Shown: positions 1 to 12,029, numbered from the stretch's first letter. The stretch: DNA of 64,000 nucleotides from Atherix ibis (GCA_958298945.1 OY282606.1:58045920-58109919); one strand, 5' to 3'. The notes: generated by a model from the letters alone, not told the origin. Program-made: numbers and translations.

Positions 1-441
1 AATGATTGCAAATTTTCATAGGATTGGGAAATGTGTTGTTCTAAGGATGGAGTTATATATTGTGGCAAAGAAAACTATTGCTCTTTTAGGGAGTTGTTGG
101 AGTATATTAGAGGTAATCAGATCATAGCCAGGAGCTTTATTTTTGGGAAGGAGCTTGATTAAATTTACAACTTCGGAAGGAGTGATTGCCTTAGGGGGAA
201 GACTCATGGGTAAAGGAATGGATAGTACCGTCTCGATTGTAGTGCGATGTGTCCTGTCTAATATGTCCTCATGTGGAGTAAATGTTTGTGCAAGGTGTTC
301 AGCGAAAGCGTCTGCTTTATGTTTGTCCGTTTTGGCCCAGGTTTCGTCAGTTTTTCGTAAAGGGTGCTTTGTTTTTCTATAAGATAGTATTTGTCTTGTA
401 GCAGTCCACAAAGTTCTGTTTTTCGTTAGGGAATCAGAATT
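1..441 (-). mobile_element. Jockey-like non-LTR retrotransposon fragment (RT N-terminal part), cut by window edge
   Basis: An open frame of 131 codons (411 to 16, minus strand) reads as the segment before and at the start of a Jockey-clade reverse transcriptase. It runs from a linker (TRQILSYRKTKHPL), through an AEHLAQTF stretch, to the RT motif NKAPGYDLITSNIL and the start of the next helix (FFATIYNSILRTTHFP). The reading frame runs toward the left edge, so the catalytic part lies outside the window if it survives. Sequence similarity to the same family continues to about 441, where it stops abruptly against A/T-rich DNA; this is a 5' truncation typical of LINE insertions. The frame is unbroken here, so this copy is less decayed than the relatives at 26-28 and 32 kb. 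The family call rests on motif recognition, not on a search. Confidence 0.85.
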
Positions 442-1540
442 TAAAAATTAAAAATGCAAAAATTACAAGTTTTTAAAAACAGTTGGCCCAAGATCAGTAA
501 TAGTCAGTTACAAGTTTTCAAAAATAGACCTATCCTGTATATGTTTTTATTTGATTGCTTTATCACTTTTAAAAAGGAAATATGAAATTTTGTGAGCAGA
601 TAAACAAAAATATGATTACAGATCATAATAATACATATATATTTGTGTTTATGTTTCCAATTACTCATTGTAGTAAAAGCATAAATGCTGAATTCCAATT
701 TGACTAATTCAAATATATATACTTCTATATAACAAAAATGGATTTCCATCTAAACAGGTAACATAATTACGAACAATTTTGCAACTAATGATTTTAGATA
801 CTAATTAGCTTAAAAAAACTATTATTTTAGTACACCAGGTGGTCCATTGTTGCTTATTTTAAATATTTTTGAAAATTTGAAACTCTTCTTTTGCAGATTG
901 TACGAATAATTATAGTATTTATCATAATTTCTTATATTATCCTCCATTAAAACTACTGTGTCCGAAGATAGGTCTCTAAAATGTACATAGCCATCAAAGC
1001 AATACAGGCTCGGAAATGCACCTGAGTTTTGAAACACTGTTTTATCATTACCCGTATATGTAGCAATATGTAAGTTTATGGAAAAAAAAATAAAAACATT
1101 CGAACGACTATGACTTTTTTGGAAGCAAAAACCTTTTACTCCTAAAAGGAAGCTGTAATATCTGATGAAAATAAAATACAACTTTAAAAATAAACAGAAA
1201 TAGTTCCTACCCTTCTTATTTAAATTATATTTTTCAGGTATACAATTAATATTATTCTAAGCAAAGAATATGTTGTTATATTATCGTTATTTTTTTATTA
1301 AACCACTTGTCAAAAGGATCTGGAATATATGCTTTTGATCATAAAATTTGGTGATTTATCGGTTCGTTTATCCAAATCTCTGATGTTTGACAGAAAAGTA
1401 TTCGTCAAAAGTAAGTGATCTGGCAATACTGCAGAATTTTCCTCTTATACGTTACTCTCTCCTAGATGTGAAATACAAGTTTCTCGGAGAACATTTCTTA
1501 TCAAGTTCACAACTCTCTTTGTAGAATAAAACAGTTTTGG
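442..1540. other. AT-rich intergenic DNA with one unassigned minus-strand ORF
   Basis: No transposon or host exon is recognised. The one frame worth noting runs on the minus strand from 1181 to 822 (119 codons). Its last 70 or so codons, read from about 1035 to 825, look protein-like: a GAFPSLYCFDGYVHFRDL segment followed by acidic and tyrosine-rich sequence, ending in a stop. A possible splice acceptor (TCAG) sits near 1029 on the minus strand. The upstream part of the frame is low-complexity and probably intronic. I cannot assign a family; a terminal exon or a relic are equally possible. Confidence 0.3.
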
Positions 1541-1935
1541 AGGATCGAGAAGTAGTGGAAGACGAACCTCGCTCAAAAACGCTTTCAACATCAAAAACTA
1601 AAGCTTTTTTAGTGAGCACATGAATAGTGAGCTAAGTTTGAATCGTTTTGTCCCTCTTGAGATTTTAATGTAAGATTTGGTTATGAAAAATGTATTTGCC
1701 AAGATGGTGACAAAAAAGCTCCAAATTGAAAGAATCAACGAGTTTTTGTCGGAAATAAAAATGTCTGTTGTTTACTAGCGATCTATTCATCTGAGCTGAA
1801 TGCACGTTACATTGTTTTTATCCCTCAAAATCAAAAAATAGTTTGTATTACTTTGGTACTATCGATAACATATAAAGCAGTGTAACCGAGGAGCTGATGG
1901 CAACGTTTCCGACAATCGTCAGATGCTCAGGTAAC
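1541..1935 (+). mobile_element. Internally deleted mariner (SETMAR-like) remnant
   Basis: Reading across frameshifts, the segment begins with the mariner inter-domain motif (E-D-E-P-R-S then S-T-S-K-T near 1562-1605). It passes through an M-K-N-V-F-A-K-M-V-like stretch (about 1684-1710), then jumps to the DNA just before the last catalytic region (EFLSE near 1740) and a degraded YSPDLNPCDFFLFP block (about 1780-1840). It ends with the helix usually written FGTIDNI..AVTEEL (about 1855-1910). The central catalytic part is missing. The same N-terminal block and C-terminal blocks recur at 7.1, 28.3 and 35.2 kb, so this is one of a family of deletion derivatives. It cannot encode an active enzyme. 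Confidence 0.7.
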
Positions 1936-4850
1936 TACACTGAAGAGGATAATATTGATGCATAAAAAAAATAAAATAAAAATATTTTTATCTAACCCTG
2001 CTGATAACAACGGAAAAATTCAGAGACATTAATTGATAATTTTTATTATTGTTAATTTTACAAAATTAGAAAATAATTGTTTAGTTCAGAAATAGGAAAA
2101 TGAATTCATTTATTAATGAGGAGTACAATAAATTTGTGAAAGCTAGAAGAAAAATTTCTGCACACTCATTAGGTTTTATGTAAAAAAAGCCCGTTAAAAT
2201 TCAGACATTAATAATTTATATACATTATTAAATAGAAATGATAAGATAACTAATTATGTCATTAATTAATAGTTTCCCTTATTAAAAATCGTGCGTATTT
2301 ACTGATTATTATTCAAACTTTGCTGAAGTATATACAAACTACCCATTTAGTAAAACTAAAAAAATTATCGTAGTCTATTAAGCTGCTTTAACTTTAGAGC
2401 TATTTATTGTTTTGTTTTTATGTTGCGATTCCTCACAGTTAGGAATGTTTAACACAAATCTAGTCTACATTAAAATATTCAATAATTTTCAGAAAAGTTC
2501 AATATTTCTTAAATTAAATCTGATTTTCTTGTTTTTTAAGTCATACGATTACTGAAATTATTTCTGAAAATAAATTGCAACATACTCTATTGAAACTAGT
2601 AAGCTGCAAGTGCAATGGATATTCATCAGTTTATCTGATTACCAGATAAATCGCCAACTGAATGAGTAAGAGTTGTGCATTCGAATCGAGTGAAAGTTAT
2701 GCAATTTTATGTGCAAAAACTGAACAAGATTTTTTTTCCCATATAAAAGTTGTGTTACTATACGTTATTGAAGCCAAAAATTCTATGCTTTTCAATAGCA
2801 GTTACAGCATTTCTTATGTTTCAAACAATTTTATCAATACGGGGCATAAGTACGTATCTAAACAATTTTTCAGCTTAAAAGTGTGGGGTGACCTAAATGG
2901 CAAAACAGATTTAAATAATTTTATTCGCATATATTTGAAAAGAATACATAATTCCAATAAAGCAAAATGGCAAATTTGCATGCCAATAGGCGCATTTTTT
3001 TTTTTGATGATGTAAGTTTAAAAATATTGCCGATGCTCAGAAATTGATTATTTCAAATTTGTTTGTTTTTCATTGCATTTAAATGCCTCATAATATATTC
3101 ATATAATAATGAGGAAAAATCGGTATGCAAGAAAAACTATTTTAAAATGAACGAAACAAATAAACATAATATTAGTAATAATTTTTTTGAAATGCCATAT
3201 TTGCATAATTTTTCTAATCTGCTTTTAATTTGTTGAAAATTTATATTAAGTTACTCAATAGATATATCATGATTTTTAAATACTATTCAAAAAAATAATA
3301 TTTATGGTAATATTGATAGTGGTTTCGCTATTTTGATTTATATATATAGATTTTTTTTAAAAGTCATCAAAAAAATAGTTATATATGTATTTTATAGGCA
3401 ATACTCAAAAATCACGGTTAAGATTATCATTAAAATTCATTTTTATACTACAATAATCGAAATAATTAAAAGTCTCAATATAGTGTCAATGTCATTTTAT
3501 TCGAAATTTTTGACCATTTCACGTAATGGTCTTAGCTGTTGGGGAAAAATTTTTACCTTAGAGACTTTTCTGATTGGATTTTTGTAGATAATAAAAAGTA
3601 AATACTCTTTTTGGGCTTCATCAATTTTTTAACTGATTAACAAATTGTTGGCTGATATGAAAAGTGCCAACATGTGGTTAATCTAAAGAAAAGTCCGGTT
3701 GAATCGAATTCCCGATCATGATGGCATCTTGGGTATTGAGTCGGTCGGTAGATTGTCAGGGTAGTCTTTCCACTGACCGGTATTCACTGAAGTGCACAAT
3801 TTGCACAGTTTGCTAACAAAATGGCCTAACATCATTATCCATGCATAGACAAATAGACTGAAAGGAGAATTTCTTTTTGAATAGAATTCCATTAATTGTT
3901 GGGCACCTTGATCAAACTACTGCCTTTCGAAATGCTTTTTTCTAACCTTCTTAACTACCATTATACATACAGTTTTCATTCATCTATATTTTTATATAAA
4001 AAGTATATTACAATAGATTGGTGCCTTGAGGTCAATAGCTTTTAGCTTGAAAACAGCTAGCGAATAAGAACAAATTCGTTTTTTTTATTTACGGTAAAGG
4101 TACAATTACTATTTTTTTACAATTACTACTAGAAATAATTACATATTCATAAATGATTCAACGGAAATAATATCTCATATTATTATTCACGATTTATAAT
4201 TATATTGGTTATACCGGTATATGAAAAGAAAATTGTCATTTTGAAAATTGTAAGATATACGTAAGAATTTTCATAAATAATTGGAGGATTACATTTACTC
4301 AGATTTAAAAAAATATCTTAGTTTTTAAAAAAATTAAGTTTAACAATAATTATAAATATTATGACAGTTTTTGTACATTAATATATATATGAAATCTAAA
4401 AATTTATTGCTAAAATATTTACTATTTACCATAACAGGCTATGTGCCGCAATTACCAAGTTCCTACTCTTGTTTGTGACAGGAAAAAATAATTGTTAAAT
4501 TTTTATGAAGCTCTTAAGGGTAGTCCAAATATTTGACTTTTCTTCTGTGTCTAAATATTAGTCTATATAATATTTATATAAAAGATTAAGTTGGTCCTTT
4601 TTTATTAATATTTATTGAAAATTTAAGCTAATTAGCTCTATTTAAGTAAAAAAAAAATTCAAAATATTGAGGGCAATCGTAAAATTAATGTTGAAAATAG
4701 CTCATCCTTTATTATTTTATTTGATAGAGATAAATTGAGGCATTTTATATCCGCTTAATTTAAAATTTCAACAGTTATATTTATAGAACTATAGAACGTT
4801 ATAAAACATCGGAATTGACTACGGTCTCGTAGGCCTAAAATTACTAGTGT
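1936..4850. other. AT-rich DNA without recognisable gene
   Basis: Mostly A/T homopolymer runs. A 117-codon frame on the plus strand (2662-3015) has no recognisable domain and ends in a poly-T/phenylalanine run; it is probably chance. A more GC-balanced patch at about 3690-3850 may be an old transposon scrap, but I cannot place it in a family. Confidence 0.4.
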
Positions 4851-4854
4851 AAGC

Positions 4855-5330
4855 GTGGATAGATTTATTTGCATAATTAGTTACATAAATCGGAGTCCTA
4901 CCGCACCTGAAAATAGGCCCGAATTAAATAATATCCATGCTAAACCAGTTACTCTTACAAGCGTGAAAAGGCGATTGACAGTCGCTGGCCTATTTGAGCC
5001 TGTGACGGCAGGAAAGCCATTACTACGACCTCAAATTAAAAACAAGTATATTGGTATTTGTACTATCAAAAATGAACTGAAATGAACTTTAAAATATACT
5101 GTGGACAGATGAGCCAAAGTTTCAGATCTTTCGGTTCAAAAGGATTCAAAGATCTGGAACTGGTCTTTCGCAATAGCTGTCATCAATTCTTCAAAAATAT
5201 TGATGGGGCAATTCAAGATTCGACTATGGCTTCCTGAATATAAGAAAAGCAGATGGAGCCTAAATTTCGTCCAGTATAGTAATACAAACTCCATCTGTAG
5301 ATACCGTAGCTTTATCGAAGTCACACACCT
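4855..5330 (+). mobile_element. Tc1-like transposase fragment, degenerate
   Basis: The frame from 4855 to 5082 contains the second helix-turn-helix of a Tc1 transposase (INRSPTAPENRPELN, then SVKRRLTVAGLF and KPLLRPQ). After a frameshift, the first catalytic block is readable at about 5103-5150 as WTDEPKFQIF followed by F-K-R-I-Q, matching the Tc1 consensus around its first catalytic aspartate (usually DESKFQIFGSKR). Sequence after that is rearranged and the second and third catalytic residues are not seen. Full Tc1 proteins are about 340 residues, so less than half survives. Terminal inverted repeats were not found. Family call is confident; the copy is dead. Confidence 0.8.
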
Positions 5331-6182
5331 ATTAATCTGCTATTACAAAAGTAATCATTCCTTCTGGGTATGATATTTCTGGATCCTACTCTGTAATCAA
5401 CTGTAATGGTGCTATTACATATTCTACTTTAAAGTAATCAGTTTTACTAATTGCAGTATTAATTTGAATTAATTGAGAAGTGTTGGAATTTCTTTAACCT
5501 AAAATATATAAATATTCTTAACCTTAATGCAATAATAAAATTTATGGAAAAAATTTTAAATCAAAACTGAAGTGCTTATCATCCATTCGTATATAAATTT
5601 AAAATGAGTTAATTTATTTTTAGTAGACTAGATACAAATACATTATTATGGATTATTGAGTACAAGTTAAAATTTAAAGCCCTTGTTAGAACAGCAACCT
5701 AATTATTCGAATGAATAATACATTACGATTGACAACTTAATATATTCATATAATTAACTTCGTCATTAAAAATCAGCAATGAACTACTTTAGATAGGTAT
5801 TCAATTGACCCTTTGAGCTATTTTTCCTTTATTCAAAATACATTTTTAATAAAAGTTCTTATATGTTAAAATTAAATTTAATGATAGTTCATAAAAAAAA
5901 ATTACCATCTTTCAAAAAAAAATTATAAAAATTTGTACACGCCAAAGACAGTTCTAAGAAAGCTCGAATTATTAAATACTCTAATGGTACTATCATCAAA
6001 TCCGTCCATCAATATTGTTATTTGTAGACATTTCGCTCTAATATTGCCTTGTAAGCTACAGGAGCTGAAAAATAAATCCGACAAGCAAGGACACATATCG
6101 CTTTCAAATATGATTTATATTAGGTATAATAAAAGCTGTTCGAGGCATCGAAGCTAAAAATAAAATCGCTATAAAACTACTT
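5331..6182. other. AT-rich DNA without recognisable gene
   Basis: No motif on either strand. The 74-codon frame at 5933-6157 has no family signature and ends just before a palindrome. Confidence 0.4.
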
Positions 6183-6275
6183 CATAGATGGTAGTAGCGG
6201 CAATAATCATTCTCGAATCCTTATTGAAAAATAATAAGGATTCGAGAATGATTATTACCGCTACTACCATCTATG
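6183..6275. repeat. Near-perfect palindrome, arms about 43 nt
   Basis: Left arm 6183-6225 (begins CATAGATGGTAGTAGCGG) is matched by its reverse complement ending at 6275, with a very short A-rich spacer. Only a base or so differs between the arms. No transposase or target-site duplication was seen. It could be a tiny foldback element, but a local template-switch inversion explains it equally well. Confidence 0.9.
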
Positions 6276-7140
6276 TTTTCTCTTTTCTAAATTTTCTCGT
6301 CATATAAATACATATATACGTACTTACTTGTATGTGTTATTATAGATACTTTTTCAACAATAAAAATTATTATACACAATAAAGATCTTCTTGTCTCGAA
6401 AATTTATCTCCTAAGTACCTCAATAAGATCATATTAATTATTGTTGTAGAATTAGTTTTTTAGAAATAATAAAAAAGTCCAGCCTTAACCCGTCAGAATT
6501 CTAATATGATTGCAATATGTGTAAAAATCAAATAATCTCAATTACAACGGATTCTCATTAAATCCAAAAGTATGCATAACTTTTAAAACCAAATATTGTT
6601 TGGGTTTTTTTTGCAACCTCCCTTTTAAAAAGTACCTGTGAAGAAATTATAATAATTTTTATTGTTGAAAAAGTATCTATGAACAAACATGTCAGAAATT
6701 ATCTTTCATTAGAGTAATAAATAACTTTGCAAAAAGACAAGAACTCAAAATTTTATTATTTCAAAAATTAAATTCATTTATTTCCAATACATTTTATTTA
6801 TTTTCAATAAATTTACAATATCAATAAATGGACTTACTTAGTTTAATATTAAGCTTAATATTTGACCGAAATATATTTATAAGTCTACTATTACAGTGAA
6901 ATTTTATATATGAACCCCATTTGAAAAAATGTTCTGAGTTAGATTTTTGTTTTCCGACCGAAGTAAATTCTATGTTATTAAAAAATTGTGTCAAGATATA
7001 ATTAATTACACCGTCACCAATAATAACACACAAAAACAAGAAAAATAGGAGCGTATTTATTAGTGAAACGAGCTGTACAGATGATTTTCGTGCCTTGCCA
7101 TGGGGGCATTTTATATTAAGAGCACAAGATTCTTGACGAA
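6276..7140. other. AT-rich DNA without recognisable gene
   Basis: Nothing beyond low-complexity sequence. The 72-codon minus-strand frame (7039-6821) has no recognisable domain. Confidence 0.4.
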
Positions 7141-7145
7141 ATACA

Positions 7146-7395
7146 GTGGTAGAAAATAAACCTCACTCAAGGAGGCCTTCAACATCAAAAACTGATGAAA
7201 ATGTGGAATTAGTGAGGGCTTTTGTAAGATCAGACTTAATTCTCAGAAAAAGGGTTTTTCACCTTAGATCGAACACTGCAGATACTTGGATGTTTCACCA
7301 TCTTACGACTATCTCCATTAACGAGTCTTTGCTCGAAGAAGGCATTCCTTTAGGTTACGCAGCCTTAGAGTTCATTTGATACAGGTTGATTTTTA
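7146..7395 (+). mobile_element. Internally deleted mariner remnant
   Basis: A single open frame joins two normally distant mariner parts. First comes the N-terminal inter-domain segment (SRRPSTSKTDENVELVRAF, about 7167-7225). The segment around the second catalytic aspartate follows directly (NTADTWMFHHLTTISINESL, about 7272-7330), where the family normally has a WxLHHDNAPSH-type motif. The aspartate position reads L, so the site is lost. The stretch after it resembles the linker before the last catalytic motif, then ends in a stop. The in-frame junction shows that the deletion removed roughly the middle third. Related to the copies at 1.5, 28.3 and 35.2 kb. Confidence 0.7.
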
Positions 7396-7554
7396 CTTTC
7401 CAGGTCGGTTTTGTTTAGTTGCCACTTTGGTTCGGATGACATTTGTCTACTGGCATTTTACAGTTGAAGAGAGTAATCGATTAGAATTTATTATGGAGCA
7501 TCTACAGTCGTAAGAACATATTGAAATTATTAAAACATTTCATTTACTGAACAC

Positions 7555-7990
7555 CCTCAACTGATACACCAAAGACCACTACACCCTCGTGGAGTAGCTG
7601 TATGGTAGGCCGGCTGCATCGTTGTGCCATATTTCTTTGAGGATGCTAGAGGAAATGATGTAACAGTTACTGGTGACCGCTATCGGGACATGTTGGAAAA
7701 CTTTCTTCTATCCCACAAGACGGTGCCACATCACACACAGCTCCTGCTACGATGCAAATTTTAAAAGAAATCGACTGCCCCCACAATCCTCTGTTTTGAA
7801 AGCTCCCGATTCCTTCGTATGGGGGACTGAAAAAAAAAGATGTATAGTAACAAACCAACCACAACTTCGATGCTTAAAACAACATTCGAAACGAAATAGC
7901 TGAAATAACACCAGATGTCTGCGAAAATGTTATGAAAAATGTGCTTGAAAAAGCTCGCCTTTGCGCTCTTTATATTCCATATAATATTTT
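7555..7990 (+). mobile_element. IS630-Tc1-mariner-type transposase C-terminal remnant (second family)
   Basis: Reading across several frameshifts gives, in order: a degraded LHP..V.VW segment (about 7583), VPYFFEDARGNDVTV then GDRYRDMLENF (7626-7705), QDGATSHTAPATMQILKE (7718-7772), and, after a deletion, NIRNEIAEITPDVCENVM then LEKARLCA (7882-7960). This order matches the insect transposases that carry a WFQQDGATCHTA motif and end in R-G-G-H-L, a group different from the SETMAR-like mariners next to it. The catalytic D of QDGA survives, but the DLTPLDFFLWGY region is destroyed. No terminal repeats were found. Confidence 0.8.
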
Positions 7991-8099
7991 AAAGACCATA
8001 TAAACAATCAATGAAATATAAATTATAAAATTGCATTTCATTAGAAGTTATTAAAAAAAACTTCAACCTGGAGCATAAAACGCACTCTGTATTTGTTTT

Positions 8100-8468
8100 T
8101 GTTTTCGAAGATTTAATACATTCAAAGAAGTATAATCAAGAAACTTGAAGCATTCCAACACTGCTACGAAAAGTGAAATAACGCCTTCACCAATCCATAA
8201 CTGCGTAAAAAAAACTTCTTTGAAGAGGTTCACATTGATGTTCATTAACATAGAAGTTAATAAAGAATTTTTTCGAACGCTCAGAAAAAGTGTTATTTAC
8301 GTCAGATTAGAAATTGCACACACATATGCTCCACAATGCAACGATCTTCTACACGCAAATTGTTGTCGGGATTTCTGTAGTTTTGCAGTCCTCTATTTAC
8401 CTAATCTCAGTCCGTATTTTTTTTTTATTCCCGCTGTGCACTTTTTAAGAAATAAAATTGAGGTATAA
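8100..8468 (+). mobile_element. Rearranged mariner remnant
   Basis: The order of parts is scrambled. At about 8145-8220, in an alternative frame, an FQHCYEKW motif and a following FFEE segment match the very C-terminus of mariner transposases. The open frame that continues to 8465 then reads EVNKEFFRTLRKSV and VRLEIA (about 8250-8315). These match the upstream TVNKEYYLEVLRRLR block. Last comes a degraded YSPDLSPCDFFLFP equivalent (YLPNLSPYFFFIP, about 8395-8435). C-terminal sequence therefore precedes internal sequence, so two partial copies have been joined or one duplicated. The enzyme is not functional. Confidence 0.65.
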
Positions 8469-10840
8469 AAAAAAATAAAGTTGTTACTTTTTTTTTATAA
8501 CAATTTTACTTTATTTTCTGTCACACATCGTATATACTACATAATATTGTGATTGGCGGCTGTACTTAATATTAGATACGTATTTCGAGATATTTATAAT
8601 ATTTATAATATTCTATTTCGATTCTATAAGATTTTTTCTATAGAATATTATGAATAGCATATATTTTTTATGATTAGGACAATTCTATATTTTGTCTACA
8701 ACTTCAAAATCAATAAATTGTCTGTGCATGCTTAGACAATTCGTAATTATGTTCGTTAAGCAATTCGGAGTTATTTTCATAAAACGCAAGTGCTTATTAA
8801 CAAGTTTTACAAATTGCACTTAAAGTATATTCCAATGTATATTGAAACAATGTTAACAAAACATATTAACAAAGACTCATCCGAAAAATCGAAATTATTA
8901 CTTTAATCAAATATTTTGTAACTTTTAAATCGATTAAAAAAAATCCGCTTAAAAAACATTAAAAATAAATTAGTCTATATTATGAAATTTCTTATTGAGC
9001 CTACAATGAAGTAAAAAGCGAGAATGCTTTGAAAATTGATTGAAAATATTTACTAATTGCAATACACATGCATGTGCAAATATTCAGTGGCACGCAATCA
9101 GCTACTTACGAGTATTTGCTGGTACGTTCAGGAAAAGCTATAATTGTGTCAATGTTGTGCGTCAAATCGAAAATATTGTGACATATTTTTGATAATTTTT
9201 CCACGAAATAATTATTAGTAAATGTGCCAAATTTACAAATATTCATGCACGTGCAGGTGCCAAAGAAACATAAACTTGTTACATCCAATTCACTTTATTG
9301 CTACCTGTCTGGTGCAACTGATTATGTCATACAATCGATTACGCATCCATGAGAGACGCAACAGCCGAAGTCCATTTGATGGAGATACACAACAACAGCA
9401 CTGGTATGTTTGGGGCACAGCATATCACTGCTCATGTTAGAAGAGTAACCCCCCAATTATGGTATAATAAATTGTAATATAATGGAAGTGAAGTGATTTT
9501 CAAGAAAATTTCATATATTATTGTATATTGATAAATATCAGTGAATAGGAATATTATGTTCGAAAATTAAATTCAAACACATCCTGTTTCGGCTGATCCG
9601 TAAGCTTCCGTTAAATACTCGTAGTTATGCTGATCCTCAAGCTCTGTTGTTGACTTTGTGGACCAACTCTTTCTCTATCGGGTCTTAAATATCCGTCTAA
9701 ATTTTTATACAAGTACACGTAGAGATTTTATTTCATTTTCATGCTCTACGTTTTATTATATTATATAATATAATATAATGGCTTAATGGCCACCCATAAA
9801 AAAACATTCGACATGCCTTGAATAGGTGAGCAGTAGCTAATAGACATTGTAGCAATAAACGTCCAAGTAGAGGAATTTGGGCTTATTATGCTGTTCATTT
9901 TCGTATTTATTTACAATAGCTTGTCTACGAATTTACGTTTAAATATTTTGCCTGTCCATCACGGTTTTCACTTTTTATTTTCATTCTGATATTAATATAA
10001 TCAAAGGTGTGAATATTTACTTTTTTTGAGTAAATAAGCTAGCTTTGCATAAAAAAACAACGATTCGAATTGATCGTTTTTGGGGATAATGTTAGATTAG
10101 TAATTTTCCTACCCCGAATTATTTGCATGCCGTAAAATGTATTCTTCGGGAGTGGTAAATAAATTCATGGACATTGATCAACCTTATACAATAAATTTCT
10201 ACCGTAAATGGCATCTAGAAACTCTCATATATTAGATTAATTATCAGAATAAAGTGAAAATATTAATTTTGAGTAAGTTTTGTGTTGAAATCTTTATTGT
10301 AAAATACTCGAGAAGTGTCCGTAGCTTTTAATTTTAATATATATATATAATTTTATTCATAACCTAAGATGTTGTAAGCTTTGCTCGTAGTGCTTTTTTT
10401 TTTTGACTAATCAAAATATATTTTAACCATCACAATAATATAACAAAATTGGTTTCTATGTAGTATATTTATATATAAAAAATTACAAAAATTATGAATT
10501 TAATTATTAATAACTATACAAAAATACTACTTTTTAATTAAATATTCTACTAAATTTTGTGTTATAAATAGGTACATAAGAGTATATTAACACAAAATGC
10601 TATTGTATTTTCTTTAATTTGTCTTTAAGAAAAGTTTTTTTTTTATCTTTATCGCATCAAATTAAATTTATATCTCGTTCTTAAAAAATATTCCTGATTG
10701 AAAATATAAATTTCAACGTATGTTATACTTATTTATGTTATATAGAAAATACTTGCACCAATATAAAGGGTTATCCAATTTGTGTTTCGAAAAGTAAAAT
10801 TAAATAGTATTTTAATGGAATTTATTTCATTATATTTTTT
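8469..10840. other. AT-rich DNA; one small protein-like ORF at 9349-9477
   Basis: No transposon is recognised. A 42-codon frame (plus strand, 9349-9477) starts MRDATAEVHLMEIHNNSTG and ends LWYNKL before a stop. Its composition is more protein-like than the surroundings, but it matches no family that I know. An imperfect inverted repeat built on AATAAAGT lies at about 8470-8517, and an ATATAATA microsatellite at about 9755-9780. Confidence 0.3.
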
Positions 10841-10844
10841 TAAC

Positions 10845-11400
10845 CTGACCATTATGCATAAAATATAACCTCATTCAAATGCCAACCACGATACTTCTGG
10901 TAAGACTCGATCCTTTGGATGTAATATTTAACGGCTTATTTGCACATTTTGTGTTGGTTTTTAAATGTAACGATGGTCTGTATAGTAATGGTTTTTTATG
11001 CGAATCTGCGTCAACTCCAAGATTAACCATTTGAGTCCATCGGCGTAAAACGGTTAACCTTGGAGGTCAATCTACATCAGCACATCTCGAAATTACGCAT
11101 CCTGGGAAATTTTTGCGCAATAGAGCTAAAATTTGTGATATTGTGTGGCTTGTGGCACTGTCTTGTTGAAAATGAACACTTTCTGTAGATTCAATGGATT
11201 TTCTGCAGTTACTTGTAGATTTTTATAAGGCAAAATGAGCAAAATGAACCTAAAATGTATCATATTGTGTGGCTTGTGGCACTGTCTTGTTGAAAATTAA
11301 CACCTTTTGCAGATTCAATGGCTTTTCTGCAGTTACTTAAAGATTTTTATATGGCAAAATGAGTCATTTTCATAAACTGCATCGCGAAATGTGGCATAAT
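10845..11400 (-). mobile_element. IS630-Tc1-mariner-type transposase C-terminal remnant with internal tandem duplication
   Basis: On the minus strand the end of the protein reads VKYYIQRIESYQKYRGWHLN then EVIFYA (about 10925-10850), matching the conserved C-terminus R-G-G-H-L-N-D-V-I-F of the QQDGATCHTA transposase group. Upstream, at about 11170-11130, is a degraded QQD.AT-T equivalent, followed by a segment equivalent to the D-V-x-W-P-P-R-S-x-D region, now full of stops. The QQD.AT block is present twice because of a roughly 124-bp tandem duplication (11138-11236 and 11262-11362). Same superfamily branch as the remnants at 7.6, 47.2, 51.0 and 51.6 kb. Confidence 0.7.
11138..11362. repeat. 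Tandem duplication, period about 124 bp
   Basis: The block starting ATATTGTGTGGCTTGTGGC recurs about 124 bp downstream, with roughly 100 bp of strong similarity broken by small substitutions (for example CTGTAGATT versus TGCAGATT). It lies inside the minus-strand transposase remnant and duplicates its QQD-type motif. Confidence 0.85.
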
Positions 11401-11981
11401 CACCACATTTGTAGAACATTCTTTTAATAGTTAAACGATTCATAATAGAAAATGGCAGAAACTAAATAAATGTTATCTAAAAAGATATTATTGTTCAATA
11501 TATGAAGAACTACTTTCAATAAGATTAAAAAAAATCAGTACCGAAACTATTTGCAGGGTCATCCAAAAATATAGTTATAATGATGGAGCTTCATATAAGT
11601 AAGGCCAAATTAAAAAAATACTACAAAGTAAGTTTAATTTATTTAGATAGGTTAATCGGCGAATAGTGTAGTTGAAGCCAAATATGGAGCTGAATGAAAA
11701 AAATATTTAGTAGCCAGTTAAATATTGGGGATTTGGGGATGGTGTGGGGTTGTTTCTTTGAACCTACAGTTCGAAATATGGTTTTTATAATTAATATTAT
11801 TGAATATTTTCAAGAATAATTTGAAAAAAGTGCACCTAAAATAGAAATTTCAAACAATTTTCAGTTCTATGTTGGAGCATTTTAGACAGAAAACTACAAA
11901 CAAAGGACATTTTCTTTTTAAAAAAACAATTGACCACTACTTTATTAGAAGCACAAAATAAAATTAATACAGGAGTGATAA

Positions 11982-12029
11982 AATTTGTTGCCAATATAAT
12001 AAAAGTAATTTATTATATTGGCAACAAAT
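11982..12029. repeat. Perfect hairpin, arms about 21 nt
   Basis: ATTTGTTGCCAATATAATAA at the left is exactly reverse-complemented at the right, with a spacer of about 6 nt (around AGTAAT). Confidence 0.9.

Noticed and set aside
2662..3015. 117-codon plus-strand ORF as a possible gene
   Set aside because: No recognisable domain; composition follows local A/T content and it ends in a homopolymer-coded tail.
3690..3850. Possible tRNA or structured RNA in a GC-balanced patch
   Set aside because: No cloverleaf, no A or B box combination and no CCA-proximal stem could be drawn.
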